Assembly: GCA_905215015.1 (NCBI GenBank)
Contig: CAJMOS010000013.1
Location: 1 to 35,305, forward strand
DNA length: 35,305 bases
From: an uncultured bacterium
Lineage (GTDB): Bacteria; Spirochaetota; Spirochaetia; Sphaerochaetales; Sphaerochaetaceae
Direction: 5' to 3'
The position numbers were made by a program, and so were the translations under genes. This document shows positions 22,785 to 30,077 of the stretch, in pieces (position 1 is the stretch's first letter; each line of letters begins with the position of its first letter). The notes below the pieces were generated by a model, which had not been told where the DNA came from, ran no database searches, and was given only the letters and a program-made list of their open reading frames with translations.

Positions 22785-23960
22785 ATGAAAAAACATATTC
22801 TGATAGGGTTGTCCTTGATAGCAGCCGTGTCGTCCGCCTTCGCCGCTGACGTCTCGCCAAGTTCCGTCCCCTATACGCTCTGCGGGGAGATTTTCGATCC
22901 GACGAGCGCCCGTGTCACCGGCATGGGGGGCGCAGGTTTGGGAATGACCGGGTACTCGGACGCGTTCCTCTACAATCCCGCGGCATTGGGAGAGTCCCGC
23001 TTCCGCCTGTCGGTTCCGACCTTCAGCGTGACGGTATTCAATCCCAGGAAAATCAACGATACCGATTTCTTTGATGACGTGAAGGACGCCGACTGGGTGA
23101 ACGCCGCTGATGACCTGATGAGCACGCTGACCTACGGCATGAACGAGCTGGAACGGATCGACCTGGGTATCAACGGCCAGTTCGGCCACGTGGGAATCGC
23201 CCTGAACACCAGGGAACGGATGCTCGCGAACCTGAACACCTCCAGCTACGTGGACGGTGAGTATATCCTTGAGGACACGACGGCTTTGACGGTCGGTTTC
23301 GGATATCGCTTCCCGCTGTTTGGCGACCAGTTCTCGCTGGATATCGGGGCCAACGCGCAGTTCCTCTACCAGCTTTACACCCAGGCGATCGACAAGACGA
23401 CGATCGACGCCTTTATCGACGACCAAAGCGACCCCACCTTCCCGCTTGTGGCAGGCTGGGCCATACCGTTTGCCGCCGGCGCCAACCTGAACCTGCCGCT
23501 GGGCTTCCGTGCCAGTGGCGTGGTGCGGAACCTGAACGGAAAGTTCCGCTACCGGCTGTTCTCCGAGGCGAAGGACTTTGACTTCGGCGAGAGTCTGAAA
23601 GGCGATGACCTTTCTTATGACGCAGGCGTCCGCCTTGACGCCGGGGTGATGTGGTCCTCTCCGTTTCCCATGCTGAACAAGCTCTTCCACCCGACCGTTT
23701 CGGTCGACGTGTTGGATGTGGGCCGTATCAGCGGCAAGGAGGATTTGCTCGGCAACCTGTACGCTGGCGCCCAGGTCACCCTGTTCAATTTCCTGGATGT
23801 GCGGTGCGGCCTTGCCCAGGGCTACCAGAGCGTGGGTGTCGGACTTGACGTCCTGGTCTTCCACATCGACGCCTCCTACTGGAGACGCGAGTACGGGGAG
23901 AACTACTTGGACAAGAGCATCGACGCGCTGACGCTCCGCTTCCAGTTGCTTACCCGCTGA
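22785..23960 (+). CDS. FadL/TraF-like outer-membrane protein
   Basis: A 391-residue protein with a classic Sec signal peptide (Met-Lys-Lys, hydrophobic core, Ala-Phe-Ala-Ala, cleavage near residue 21). The mature N-terminus has the family hallmark: Ala-Arg-Val-Thr-Gly-Met-Gly-Gly-Ala-Gly, then Asp-Ala-Phe-Leu-Tyr-Asn-Pro-Ala-Ala-Leu. This is found in FadL-like and TraF-type barrels, including the FadL-like proteins of spirochaetes. The rest is alternating beta strands, with a C-terminal strand ending Phe-Gln-Leu-Leu-Thr-Arg. Relatives move hydrophobic molecules across the outer membrane; the substrate here is unknown. It is the best single hint of a diderm, spirochaete-like host. Confidence 0.75.
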   Translation: MKKHILIGLSLIAAVSSAFAADVSPSSVPYTLCGEIFDPTSARVTGMGGAGLGMTGYSDAFLYNPAALGESRFRLSVPTFSVTVFNPRKINDTDFFDDVKDADWVNAADDLMSTLTYGMNELERIDLGINGQFGHVGIALNTRERMLANLNTSSYVDGEYILEDTTALTVGFGYRFPLFGDQFSLDIGANAQFLYQLYTQAIDKTTIDAFIDDQSDPTFPLVAGWAIPFAAGANLNLPLGFRASGVVRNLNGKFRYRLFSEAKDFDFGESLKGDDLSYDAGVRLDAGVMWSSPFPMLNKLFHPTVSVDVLDVGRISGKEDLLGNLYAGAQVTLFNFLDVRCGLAQGYQSVGVGLDVLVFHIDASYWRREYGENYLDKSIDALTLRFQLLTR

Positions 23961-23963
23961 TCG

Positions 23964-23981
23964 TTCCAACTGGAATGTTCC
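23964..23981. repeat. Overlapping TTCCA/TGGAA dyads
   Basis: TTCCA-AC-TGGAA (23964-23975) overlaps GGAA-TG-TTCC (23972-23981). The half-sites match those of the operator-like dyads at 18387-18429. They lie 4 bp after the FadL-like stop and 170-190 bp upstream of the antiporter ATG, so they could serve the antiporter gene or be part of a transcript end. Confidence 0.45.
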
Positions 23982-23991
23982 GGAGGGGGAG

Positions 23992-24020
23992 GGGCTGGCC
24001 AACGTGGCCGGCCCTGTTTC
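23992..24020 (+). terminator. Rho-independent terminator after the FadL-like gene
   Basis: GGGCTGGCCA (23992-24001) pairs with TGGCCGGCCC (24005-24014) across an ACG loop, a 10-bp GC-rich stem with one G-T pair, followed by TGTTTC. It ends the lipoprotein/FadL-like operon. Confidence 0.7.
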
Positions 24021-24104
24021 GTATCTGCAGAGAGCCGATGCCTGCCGCCGATATGGCTTTTCGCGAGATATTTCGGCACTTGCTGTGCGAAATCGCTACA
24101 CTTT

Positions 24105-24124
24105 GTATGGAAAACGTGCCATAC
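24105..24124. promoter_or_regulatory. Inverted repeat GTATGG-N8-CCATAC upstream of the antiporter gene
   Basis: A perfect 6-bp inverted repeat with an 8-bp spacer lies 30 bp before ATG 24154. This spacing and position fit a repressor site or an mRNA hairpin in the leader. No good promoter elements are evident around it. Confidence 0.4.
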
Positions 24125-24153
24125 TGGTGCCACTTTCTCTCAAGAGGGTTTGT

Positions 24154-25770
24154 ATGGAGAGTTTTGGTGCCTGGGGGCTGATTCCCCCGATCCTGACCAT
24201 CACGCTCGCCTTTCTGACGAAGGACGTGGTGATTTCCTTGTTTCTGGGTATTTTCACTGGTTCGCTGATTGTCTCGGGTGGCAATCCCTTTGCCGCCATG
24301 ACGCACCTGGTCGACCTGATTGCCGGAAGCCTGAATGACGGATGGAACATCCGTATCTTCCTGTTTTGCGCCATGCTCGGCGGCCTGGTCGGCATGCTGA
24401 GCCGCACCGGCAGCGCCAAGGCTTTCGGCCGATGGGCGGCGAAAAAGCTGCATAGCGGCAGGTCCTCGCTGCTGATGGCATGGTTCTGCGGCCTGATCAT
24501 TTTCGTTGACGACTATTTCAACAGCCTTGCGGTCGGGACGGTCATGCGGCCGATTACCGACAAGAACAAGATCCCCCGCGCGCAGCTGGCCTATATCCTT
24601 GACAGTACCGCCGCCCCGGTCTGCATCCTGATGCCGATCTCCTCGTGGGTCGTCACGGTCATGTCGATTGTGAAGGGGAGCGAGGGATTTGAGCAGTTCG
24701 GTATCAGCGAGCTATCGTTCTTCCTGCGCACCATACCCTATAACATCTACGCGGTCCTGACCTTGGTCATGGTGCTGGTGACCACCCAGGCGGGCCTCAA
24801 TTTCGGTCCGATGGCAGGAAGCATCCGGTATGCCAGGAGCACCGGCAAGCTCTACAACGAGTCCTATGGGCAGGCTCCTGGCGAGGTTTCGGTGGAGGAG
24901 GGCTCTAGCCGTGCGCGCGCCATCGACATGCTGCTGCCCATCATCGTCCTGATTGTGATTGCCGTCCTGATGTTCCCGATGACCACCTGGATGCAGGCAC
25001 GGGATGGCGCCACGATCGCCACGCTTGCCGACGCCATGCGCTCGATGAGCATGGCCGAAGCCTTCAACAACACCGATGCTTCGTACGCGCTGTTCTATGC
25101 GGTCATTTTCACCACGGTAATCACGTACATCTACTATCTCTGCCGCGGACTGTTCACCCCGAAGACCGCCAGCGACGCGCTGGTTGACGGCATCAAGAGC
25201 ATGGTCCCTGCCCTGATCATCCTGACCATGGCGTGGACGATCGGCACGATCATCAAGAGCAGTCCGGAGGATGGCGGCCTAGGGCTTGCCACCTTCCTTT
25301 CCCGGACGGTTGTCGGCGGCGGGTTCCCCCTGCAGCTGGTCCCCATCATCGCCGTCGCCCTCTCGGCTCTCATTTCCTTCTCTACCGGCACCTCGTGGGG
25401 TACCTTCGCCATCATGATTCCCATCGTCATGCCGATTGCTGTTGGCCTTGCCGGCGCGAAGGGGCTGGGCGAAGCGGCCACGCTGAACGCTACACTGATC
25501 GCCGTGGGCGCAGTGCTTTCCGGAGCGGTCTTCGGCGACCACGCCTCGCCCATCAGCGATACGACGATCCTCTCTTCGGTCGGTTCGGGTTGTCCTCTCC
25601 TTGAGCATGTGAAGACCCAGATGCCTTACGCGGTGACGGTGATGCTCTGCGCGTCGTTCGGCTACCTGCTCGGTGGAGCATTCCTGAACGAGATTGTCGC
25701 CTGGGCCGCCACCTTGGCCGTCTTCGCCCTAGCCCTTGCCATCCTTCCCCGGAAGTGGGCTCAGGGCTGA
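24154..25770 (+). CDS. NhaC-type Na+/H+ antiporter family protein
   Basis: A 538-residue inner-membrane protein with about 11-12 hydrophobic helices. The C-terminal hallmark Gly-Asp-His-Ala-Ser-Pro-Ile-Ser-Asp-Thr-Thr is present, as are the membrane Asp residues of Phe-Val-Asp-Asp-Tyr-Phe-Asn-Ser-Leu near residue 115. NhaC-family proteins exchange Na+ for H+, and some relatives carry malate/lactate or amino acids, so the substrate is not certain. ATG 24154 has a GAGGG site. An in-frame start at 24004 would add 50 residues lacking membrane character, reading through the terminator and leader, and is rejected. The 3' end overlaps the convergent ABC ATPase by 42 nt. Confidence 0.9.
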   Translation: MESFGAWGLIPPILTITLAFLTKDVVISLFLGIFTGSLIVSGGNPFAAMTHLVDLIAGSLNDGWNIRIFLFCAMLGGLVGMLSRTGSAKAFGRWAAKKLHSGRSSLLMAWFCGLIIFVDDYFNSLAVGTVMRPITDKNKIPRAQLAYILDSTAAPVCILMPISSWVVTVMSIVKGSEGFEQFGISELSFFLRTIPYNIYAVLTLVMVLVTTQAGLNFGPMAGSIRYARSTGKLYNESYGQAPGEVSVEEGSSRARAIDMLLPIIVLIVIAVLMFPMTTWMQARDGATIATLADAMRSMSMAEAFNNTDASYALFYAVIFTTVITYIYYLCRGLFTPKTASDALVDGIKSMVPALIILTMAWTIGTIIKSSPEDGGLGLATFLSRTVVGGGFPLQLVPIIAVALSALISFSTGTSWGTFAIMIPIVMPIAVGLAGAKGLGEAATLNATLIAVGAVLSGAVFGDHASPISDTTILSSVGSGCPLLEHVKTQMPYAVTVMLCASFGYLLGGAFLNEIVAWAATLAVFALALAILPRKWAQG

Positions 25771-26328
25771 TTGCAGCCTGATCGTCCTCACGTCGCCCAT
25801 CAGCGCCACCTCGCGCGTGTCATGGGTGACGAGGATGGTGGTTTTCCCCTTCGCGAGTTCCAGGAACAGCCTGACCACTTCTTCCTTCGTCTCGTCGTCC
25901 AGTCCCGTGAAGGGCTCGTCCAGCAGGAGGATGTCGCTTTGGGCGGCAAGGGCCCTGGCGAGCGCCACGCGCCTTTGCATCCCGCCCGAAAGATATTTGA
26001 CTGGCTGTCTCAGGCTGTCCCCGAGTCCCAGCTCCGCAAGGATCCGGTCCGCTGTCTCGGAATCAGAGACCAGCCGGACATTGGCGCTCGCGGAAAGGTT
26101 CCGGCAGAGCCGGTTCTCCTGGAAGACCATGGAAAAGCGTTTGCCCTGCAGGGCCGAGAGGTCTCCCGAGTCCGGTTGCTCGAGACCGCAGATGATCCGA
26201 AGCAGGGTTGTTTTCCCACTGCCTGAAGGACCGACAAGGACGTTGATCTTCCCCTGCTCGATGGTGAAGGTCCGGTCTTGGAAGACCGGGTGGTTGCCGT
26301 AGCTTTTCGACAGATGCGAGATGGTCAT
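25729..26328 (-). CDS. ABC importer ATPase (SsuB/TauB-like)
   Basis: A 199-residue ATPase with all motifs: Walker A Gly-Pro-Ser-Gly-Ser-Gly-Lys-Thr-Thr, Q-loop Val-Phe-Gln-Glu, signature Leu-Ser-Gly-Gly-Met-Gln, Walker B Ile-Leu-Leu-Leu-Asp-Glu-Pro, and H-loop Leu-Val-Thr-His-Asp. It powers the permease encoded just upstream, whose stop it overlaps by 4 nt. It is somewhat shorter than the usual 230-270 residues of SsuB/TauB types, mainly at the C-terminus. It is the last gene of the four-gene minus-strand operon. Confidence 0.92.
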   Translation of the reverse strand: MTISHLSKSYGNHPVFQDRTFTIEQGKINVLVGPSGSGKTTLLRIICGLEQPDSGDLSALQGKRFSMVFQENRLCRNLSASANVRLVSDSETADRILAELGLGDSLRQPVKYLSGGMQRRVALARALAAQSDILLLDEPFTGLDDETKEEVVRLFLELAKGKTTILVTHDTREVALMGDVRTIRLQSALSPLPGKDGKG

Positions 26329-27086
26329 GCCGCCACCTCCAGTTTTCGGGCCAGCTTTCGGAACAGGCCTAGGACCAGATGCTCGCAGAGCACGCTGATC
26401 AGGGCGATGGTCAGCGTCCAGGCAAACAAATCGGCGGTATCCAGATAGGTTTTCGCCTGATACAGATGGTCGCCGATAGTATGGTCGGGAAGACCGATCA
26501 CCTCGGCGGCGATGCCGCTTTTCCAGGCAAGGCCGAGCCCGAGCGAGCAGGCGCTATGGAAAAACGGCATCACTTGGGAAAGATAGATGCTGGCAATCCG
26601 CTTCCGCTGGGGAATCCGGAAGAGGTCCGCCATCTCCAGCAATTGCCGGTCCGTGCTCTCCAACCCTTCCAGCACATTGGCGTAGACCAGCGGGAAGCAC
26701 ATCAGGAAGCTCGTCGCGATTGCAAGGTTCCTGGAGGGAATCCAAATCAGGAGAAGGATGATGAACGAGGCGACTGGAATCGTCTTGATGGTCTTCACCA
26801 GAGGGGAGAGCAGGGCCTTGACGCCCCGATTCCGGTAGGCGAGGATCGCCAGGATGATGCCGGTCAGGACCGACAGGAGAAAGCCTAAGGCGATACGCTT
26901 CAACGTGTTGAGGATCGAGTACCAGAACTCGCCCTGCCCGGCGAGGCCGGCCAGCCTTGTCAGGACGGCGAGCGGTCCGACAAGCAGGACGCGTTCATTG
27001 ACGAGGGCGCTGGCGACTTGCCAGACGGCCAGCCAGAAGGCCACGGCAACGATTGCCGTGGCTCTGGTTTTTCCTTTAGAGCACAT
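26325..27086 (-). CDS. ABC importer permease (SsuC/TauC-like)
   Basis: A 253-residue permease with about six helices. The EAA-type loop is at about residues 160-200 (Leu-Glu-Met-Ala-Asp-Leu-Phe-Arg-Ile-Pro with Gly-Leu-Gly-Leu-Ala-Trp-Lys-Ser-Gly-Ile), and contacts the ATPase. Ala-Ala-Glu-Val-Ile-Gly is the family ending of that region. A single permease implies a homodimer. It overlaps the substrate-binding gene by 11 nt and the ATPase gene by 4 nt, pointing to tight translational coupling. Confidence 0.9.
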   Translation of the reverse strand: MCSKGKTRATAIVAVAFWLAVWQVASALVNERVLLVGPLAVLTRLAGLAGQGEFWYSILNTLKRIALGFLLSVLTGIILAILAYRNRGVKALLSPLVKTIKTIPVASFIILLLIWIPSRNLAIATSFLMCFPLVYANVLEGLESTDRQLLEMADLFRIPQRKRIASIYLSQVMPFFHSACSLGLGLAWKSGIAAEVIGLPDHTIGDHLYQAKTYLDTADLFAWTLTIALISVLCEHLVLGLFRKLARKLEVAA

Positions 27087-28071
27087 AGAAGGACGAGTCG
27101 GGGACTTTCCCGCCTACAGCCTTCGGATTCTGCTTGTACAGCTCGCCCAGATAGCCGGACAGCTTGGTCTGCATCTCTTTCCCGGTGATGTCGACGATGT
27201 TGCAATGGGGAATCGCCTTCTCCGCGACTTTGGCCGGAATGATGTCGAAGCTGCCGGTGAGGGCCGCCGCTTGCTTGATGTTTGCGGGATCGGTCATGTA
27301 GTCGACGCTTTGCGCGTAGCTTTTCATGAAGCGGGAGACCGCATTGGGATGCGATTCCAAAAACTGTTTCTGCACTACGACGATCGCCGTGATCATCGAG
27401 CTGCCTTCGCTTTTGGATTCCCATTCCTTGGTCAGGTCAAGCACCACGTTCAGTCCCGGGTTCTGCATCTGCGCCACGGTGACGAAAGGCTGGGGCAGCA
27501 GGGCGATTCCGTCTTCCACCTGCTTCAGGGCGGCGACGCACTCGGCGTGTTCGCTCTTCCACTCGATGGTCAGGTCCTTGTCCGGGTCCAGCCCGTTCTG
27601 TTCCAGGACCGTACGAAGCCCGTATTCCGGCGTGGCTCCTTTCCCGCTCGCGTAGATGGTGCGCCCTTTCAGGTCCTGGACCGACTTGACGGTGTCGCCG
27701 TTCTCGACGACGTAGATGACGCCGAGGGTGTTGATGGCGAGCGCCTTGATCTTGCCGTCGGTGTTGTTGTACAGCACGCTGGCCAGGTTGGCCGGGATGG
27801 CGGCGATGTCGACCGCTCCCTTGGCGATCAGCGGGACCGCTTCGGTCGGAGAGCCGAGCAACTGGAAACTGTAGTCGTTATGGTCTACCGGACCGTTTTT
27901 GGCCTCGTCCATCAGTTTTGCCATGCCGATCGAGGTAGGCCCCTTGAACGCGAGGACCCGGACCGGTACCTCTTCGGTGGCATAGGCGACGCCTTCCTCC
28001 CTGGTACCGTTCGCAAAGACCGGCACGATGAGGGAAAAAAGCAGTGCGAGAACAAGAAAACGCTTTTTCAT
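27076..28071 (-). CDS. ABC substrate-binding protein (SsuA/NMT1-like)
   Basis: A 331-residue periplasmic binding protein with a signal peptide (Met-Lys-Lys-Arg, hydrophobic core, Val-Phe-Ala-Asn-Gly). There is no lipobox Cys, so it should be soluble in the periplasm. The two-lobe fold shows Leu-Ala-Phe-Lys-Gly-Pro-Thr-Ser-Ile-Gly early, Gly-Ala-Val-Asp-Ile-Ala-Ala-Ile-Pro-Ala-Asn near 90, and a hinge segment Gly-Arg-Thr-Ile-Tyr-Ala-Ser-Gly-Lys-Gly-Ala-Thr. Relatives bind sulfonates, nitrate, thiamine precursors or other small molecules; I cannot tell which. The ATG overlaps the stop of the Crp-like gene, with a GGAGG site 10 nt ahead. Confidence 0.88.
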   Translation of the reverse strand: MKKRFLVLALLFSLIVPVFANGTREEGVAYATEEVPVRVLAFKGPTSIGMAKLMDEAKNGPVDHNDYSFQLLGSPTEAVPLIAKGAVDIAAIPANLASVLYNNTDGKIKALAINTLGVIYVVENGDTVKSVQDLKGRTIYASGKGATPEYGLRTVLEQNGLDPDKDLTIEWKSEHAECVAALKQVEDGIALLPQPFVTVAQMQNPGLNVVLDLTKEWESKSEGSSMITAIVVVQKQFLESHPNAVSRFMKSYAQSVDYMTDPANIKQAAALTGSFDIIPAKVAEKAIPHCNIVDITGKEMQTKLSGYLGELYKQNPKAVGGKVPDSSFYVL

Positions 28072-28706
28072 GTGGTTGATTCCTCCAAATAGTTTTGTAA
28101 CGCGGTCGTGTCCACCGCATACGTTTTCAGGGATTCCTGTTTCAGGATGCCCGACTTCTCCAGATTGGAAAGTTCCCGGAAGAGCGTCGCGCGGCTCATG
28201 CCCAGGACGCTGCTGAGCGCCTGCTTGTTCCGGAGGACCGCCTTGCCTTGGCTCTGGTGGTCCAGGAGGTACAGGCAGAGCCTGCGGTGGGCGCCGGGAC
28301 CACTGAGGGAGTTCAGCCTTCCCAACAGGAACTGGAGCTTCTCATTGCAGAACCGGGCGTAGGCTTCCATTGCCTTCGGTTCCTCGAGAAGTCGTTCCCG
28401 GACCAGCTTTTTCCCCACCATCGCCAACGTGGTCTTCGACCTTGCCTGGATGGTGGTGGGGAGACTTGCCTCGAGAAACAGGTTGGAGACGCCGAACAGG
28501 CCGCCTTTGCCCACTTGGTTGATCAGGAGCGCTCCGCCGGTCGCGACTCCGGAGGAGACCCTGACCGAACCATCACATACCAACGCAACCTGCGGTTTGC
28601 CATCCAACTGGTCGCTGGTGCGCTCGCCACGGGCCAGGGTGGAGATGTGAATTTCCGATGGGGAGATGTGGCAAAGGCTAAAAAGCCAGTTCTGCGTGGG
28701 GTCCAT
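28068..28706 (-). CDS. Crp/Fnr-family transcription regulator
   Basis: A 212-residue regulator. The N-terminal cyclic-nucleotide-binding-type barrel covers about 1-115, a long dimer helix follows, and the C-terminal winged helix-turn-helix is at about 165-200 (Lys-Gln-Ala-Leu-Ser-Ser-Val-Leu-Gly-Met-Ser-Arg-Ala-Thr-Leu-Phe-Arg-Glu-Leu). The cAMP phosphate-binding motif is absent, and there is no Cys cluster of the FNR type, so the ligand is unknown. It heads the ABC operon and probably controls it. The ATG lies at the predicted transcription start with no ribosome-binding site, implying leaderless translation. Confidence 0.88.
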   Translation of the reverse strand: MDPTQNWLFSLCHISPSEIHISTLARGERTSDQLDGKPQVALVCDGSVRVSSGVATGGALLINQVGKGGLFGVSNLFLEASLPTTIQARSKTTLAMVGKKLVRERLLEEPKAMEAYARFCNEKLQFLLGRLNSLSGPGAHRRLCLYLLDHQSQGKAVLRNKQALSSVLGMSRATLFRELSNLEKSGILKQESLKTYAVDTTALQNYLEESTT

Positions 28707-28712
28707 GGCCAG

Positions 28713-28741
28713 ACTATAGAATTAAATCCATTCTTTTTCAA
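28713..28741 (-). promoter_or_regulatory. Promoter of the Crp-like gene, predicted to give a leaderless mRNA
   Basis: On the minus strand TTGAAA (28741-28736), 17 bp, then TATAGT (28718-28713), each 5 of 6 to consensus. Six bases then separate the -10 from the ATG at 28706, so the first transcribed base should be the A of ATG. No other ATG with a ribosome-binding site lies close downstream. Confidence 0.7.
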
Positions 28742-28753
28742 TATAAATCGTCT

Positions 28754-28781
28754 CAAATAAGACTATTTGTTGGATTCCAAC
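28754..28781. promoter_or_regulatory. Candidate Crp/Fnr-type operator pair between divergent operons
   Basis: CAAATA-AGAC-TATTTG (28754-28769) is a perfect dyad of the 6-4-6 layout common for Crp/Fnr family sites. GTTGGA-T-TCCAAC (28769-28781) is a second perfect palindrome sharing one base with it. The first dyad is centred about 55 bp upstream of the Crp-like gene start and about 68 bp upstream of the likely BMP gene transcription start, both reasonable regulator positions. Confidence 0.55.
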
Positions 28782-28814
28782 TGCTGTAAAAGTGTTTTGA
28801 TAAAGGTGCATCTG

Positions 28815-28823
28815 TGGTACAAT
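28815..28823 (+). promoter_or_regulatory. Extended -10 promoter of the BMP operon
   Basis: TGG directly precedes TACAAT (28818-28823), an extended -10 of the TGn type. TTGATA (28797-28802) is a -35-like element, but at 15 bp it is closer than ideal; TTTTGA at 17 bp is weaker. Transcription should begin near 28830, leaving a leader of about 32 nt with GGAGG before ATG 28862. Confidence 0.55.
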
Positions 28824-28861
28824 TGGTGCAATCAAGGTTAATCTTCTATGGAGGAAAACGA

Positions 28862-29986
28862 ATGAAGAGACTGACTTCTGTGTTGTTGACCATGGGTCTT
28901 GCCGCCAGCCTGTTCGCCGGCGGTGCCTCGGAAACGGCAGCACCAGCCGCTCAGACAGGGACGAAGAAAGACAACCAGGTGACGATCCGCTTGATGACCG
29001 ATGCCACAGGCATCGATGACAAGAGCTTCAACGCCGCCGCGTGGAGGGGCATCGTCCACTTCTACGGGGACACTGTCGAGAACACCAAGAACAGAGGCAA
29101 GCTGTATGACGTCGTGACCGCGCAGACCCAGGACATGTATATCCCGAACCTGCAGCAGGCGACCGACGAGGGCTACAGCCTGATCTGCGCCACCGGTTTC
29201 ACCTTTGCCGATGCTCTGCAGCAGGTCGCGAACCAGAACCCCAACCAGAACTACATGATTGTCGACGTCGACTGGCTCCAGGGCGACAACATCCTGCAGT
29301 TCATCTTCCGCGAGGAGGAGGGCTCCTACCTGGTCGGCATGGTCGCCGCGTTGCAGGCCAAGGCCGATGGCATCACCGCCCCGAAGTTCGGATTCATCGG
29401 TGGTGTTCCTGGCGCGACCATCACGAAATTCGAGATGGGCTACATCCAGGGCATCCGCTCCGTCTATCCCGACGCCGAGATCGTCGACTACTACACCAAC
29501 GACTGGGGCGCCCCGGACAAGGCGAAGGCCCAGGCGAAGAACTGGTACGACAACGGTGTCTACTGCATCTTCTCCGCCGCCGGTGGAAGCGGCAACGGCA
29601 CGATCGCCCAGGCAAAGGAATACCGCTTGCAGGGCAAGAACGTCTGGGCGATCGGCGTCGATTCCGACCAGTACGAGGACGGCCTGTATGCCGATGGCAA
29701 GTCTGCCGTCCTGACCAGCATGGTCAAGAAGGTCGAGACCGCCACCGAGCTGGCCCTCAACATGGTCAAGGACGGCAAGTTCAAGGGACAGGTCATGCGC
29801 ATGGGTATGGCCGAGGATGGAGTGGATTACTCCTCCGCCAACGCGGCCCTGTCCAGCAGCGTCACCAAAACGGTGGATGCCGCCAAGGCTGACATCATCA
29901 GTGGCAAGATCAAGATCTACGGCAAGTACTCGGAAGCTCTGGCTGCCGGAGCGGTCCCCCAGGGTCTCGCCGCGAAAGACGACTGA
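28862..29986 (+). CDS. BMP-family nucleoside-binding protein of an ABC importer
   Basis: A 374-residue substrate-binding protein of the BMP/PnrA family, which captures purine nucleosides in the periplasm of spirochaetes and others. The signal peptide ends Leu-Phe-Ala-Gly-Gly-Ala and lacks a lipobox Cys, unlike PnrA. The family start Thr-Gly-Ile-Asp-Asp-Lys-Ser-Phe-Asn contains the conserved Asp and Phe-Asn of the nucleoside pocket. Phe-Ile-Gly-Gly-Val-Pro-Gly at about 178 and Ala-Ile-Gly-Val-Asp-Ser-Asp-Gln near 266 are also typical. GGAGG precedes ATG 28862. The downstream ATPase, permeases, phosphorylase and hydrolase fragment all support nucleosides as substrate. A terminator-like hairpin separates it from the ATPase gene. 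Confidence 0.92.
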   Translation: MKRLTSVLLTMGLAASLFAGGASETAAPAAQTGTKKDNQVTIRLMTDATGIDDKSFNAAAWRGIVHFYGDTVENTKNRGKLYDVVTAQTQDMYIPNLQQATDEGYSLICATGFTFADALQQVANQNPNQNYMIVDVDWLQGDNILQFIFREEEGSYLVGMVAALQAKADGITAPKFGFIGGVPGATITKFEMGYIQGIRSVYPDAEIVDYYTNDWGAPDKAKAQAKNWYDNGVYCIFSAAGGSGNGTIAQAKEYRLQGKNVWAIGVDSDQYEDGLYADGKSAVLTSMVKKVETATELALNMVKDGKFKGQVMRMGMAEDGVDYSSANAALSSSVTKTVDAAKADIISGKIKIYGKYSEALAAGAVPQGLAAKDD

Positions 29987-30005
29987 TTTCCCATGTTTGC
30001 AAGAA

Positions 30006-30034
30006 GGCGGCGTGCGGTTGCATGCCGCCCTTTT
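30006..30034 (+). terminator. Intercistronic terminator between binding protein and ATPase genes
   Basis: GGCGGCGTGC (30006-30015) pairs with GCATGCCGCC (30020-30029) across GGTT, with one G-T pair. A C and then TTTT follow (30031-30034). It lies 20 nt after the BMP stop and 44 nt before the next start. Partial read-through would keep the binding protein in excess over the membrane components. Confidence 0.75.
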
Positions 30035-30077
30035 ATCTAAGGTATTCGTCGAGTGCCTTACGTAGAAGGAGCTCAGT

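Noticed and set aside
22602..24002. A 466-codon minus-strand open frame opposite the FadL-like gene
   Set aside because: The plus strand encodes a signal peptide and family motifs; the minus frame runs into the terminator and lacks any motif.
24004..24153. An upstream start extending the NhaC-type antiporter by 50 residues
   Set aside because: The extension overlaps the terminator and inverted repeat, is not membrane-like, and lacks a ribosome-binding site, while ATG 24154 has one.
26854..28092. A 412-codon plus-strand open frame across the permease and binding-protein genes
   Set aside because: The minus-strand genes have clear family motifs and coupled starts; this frame has none.
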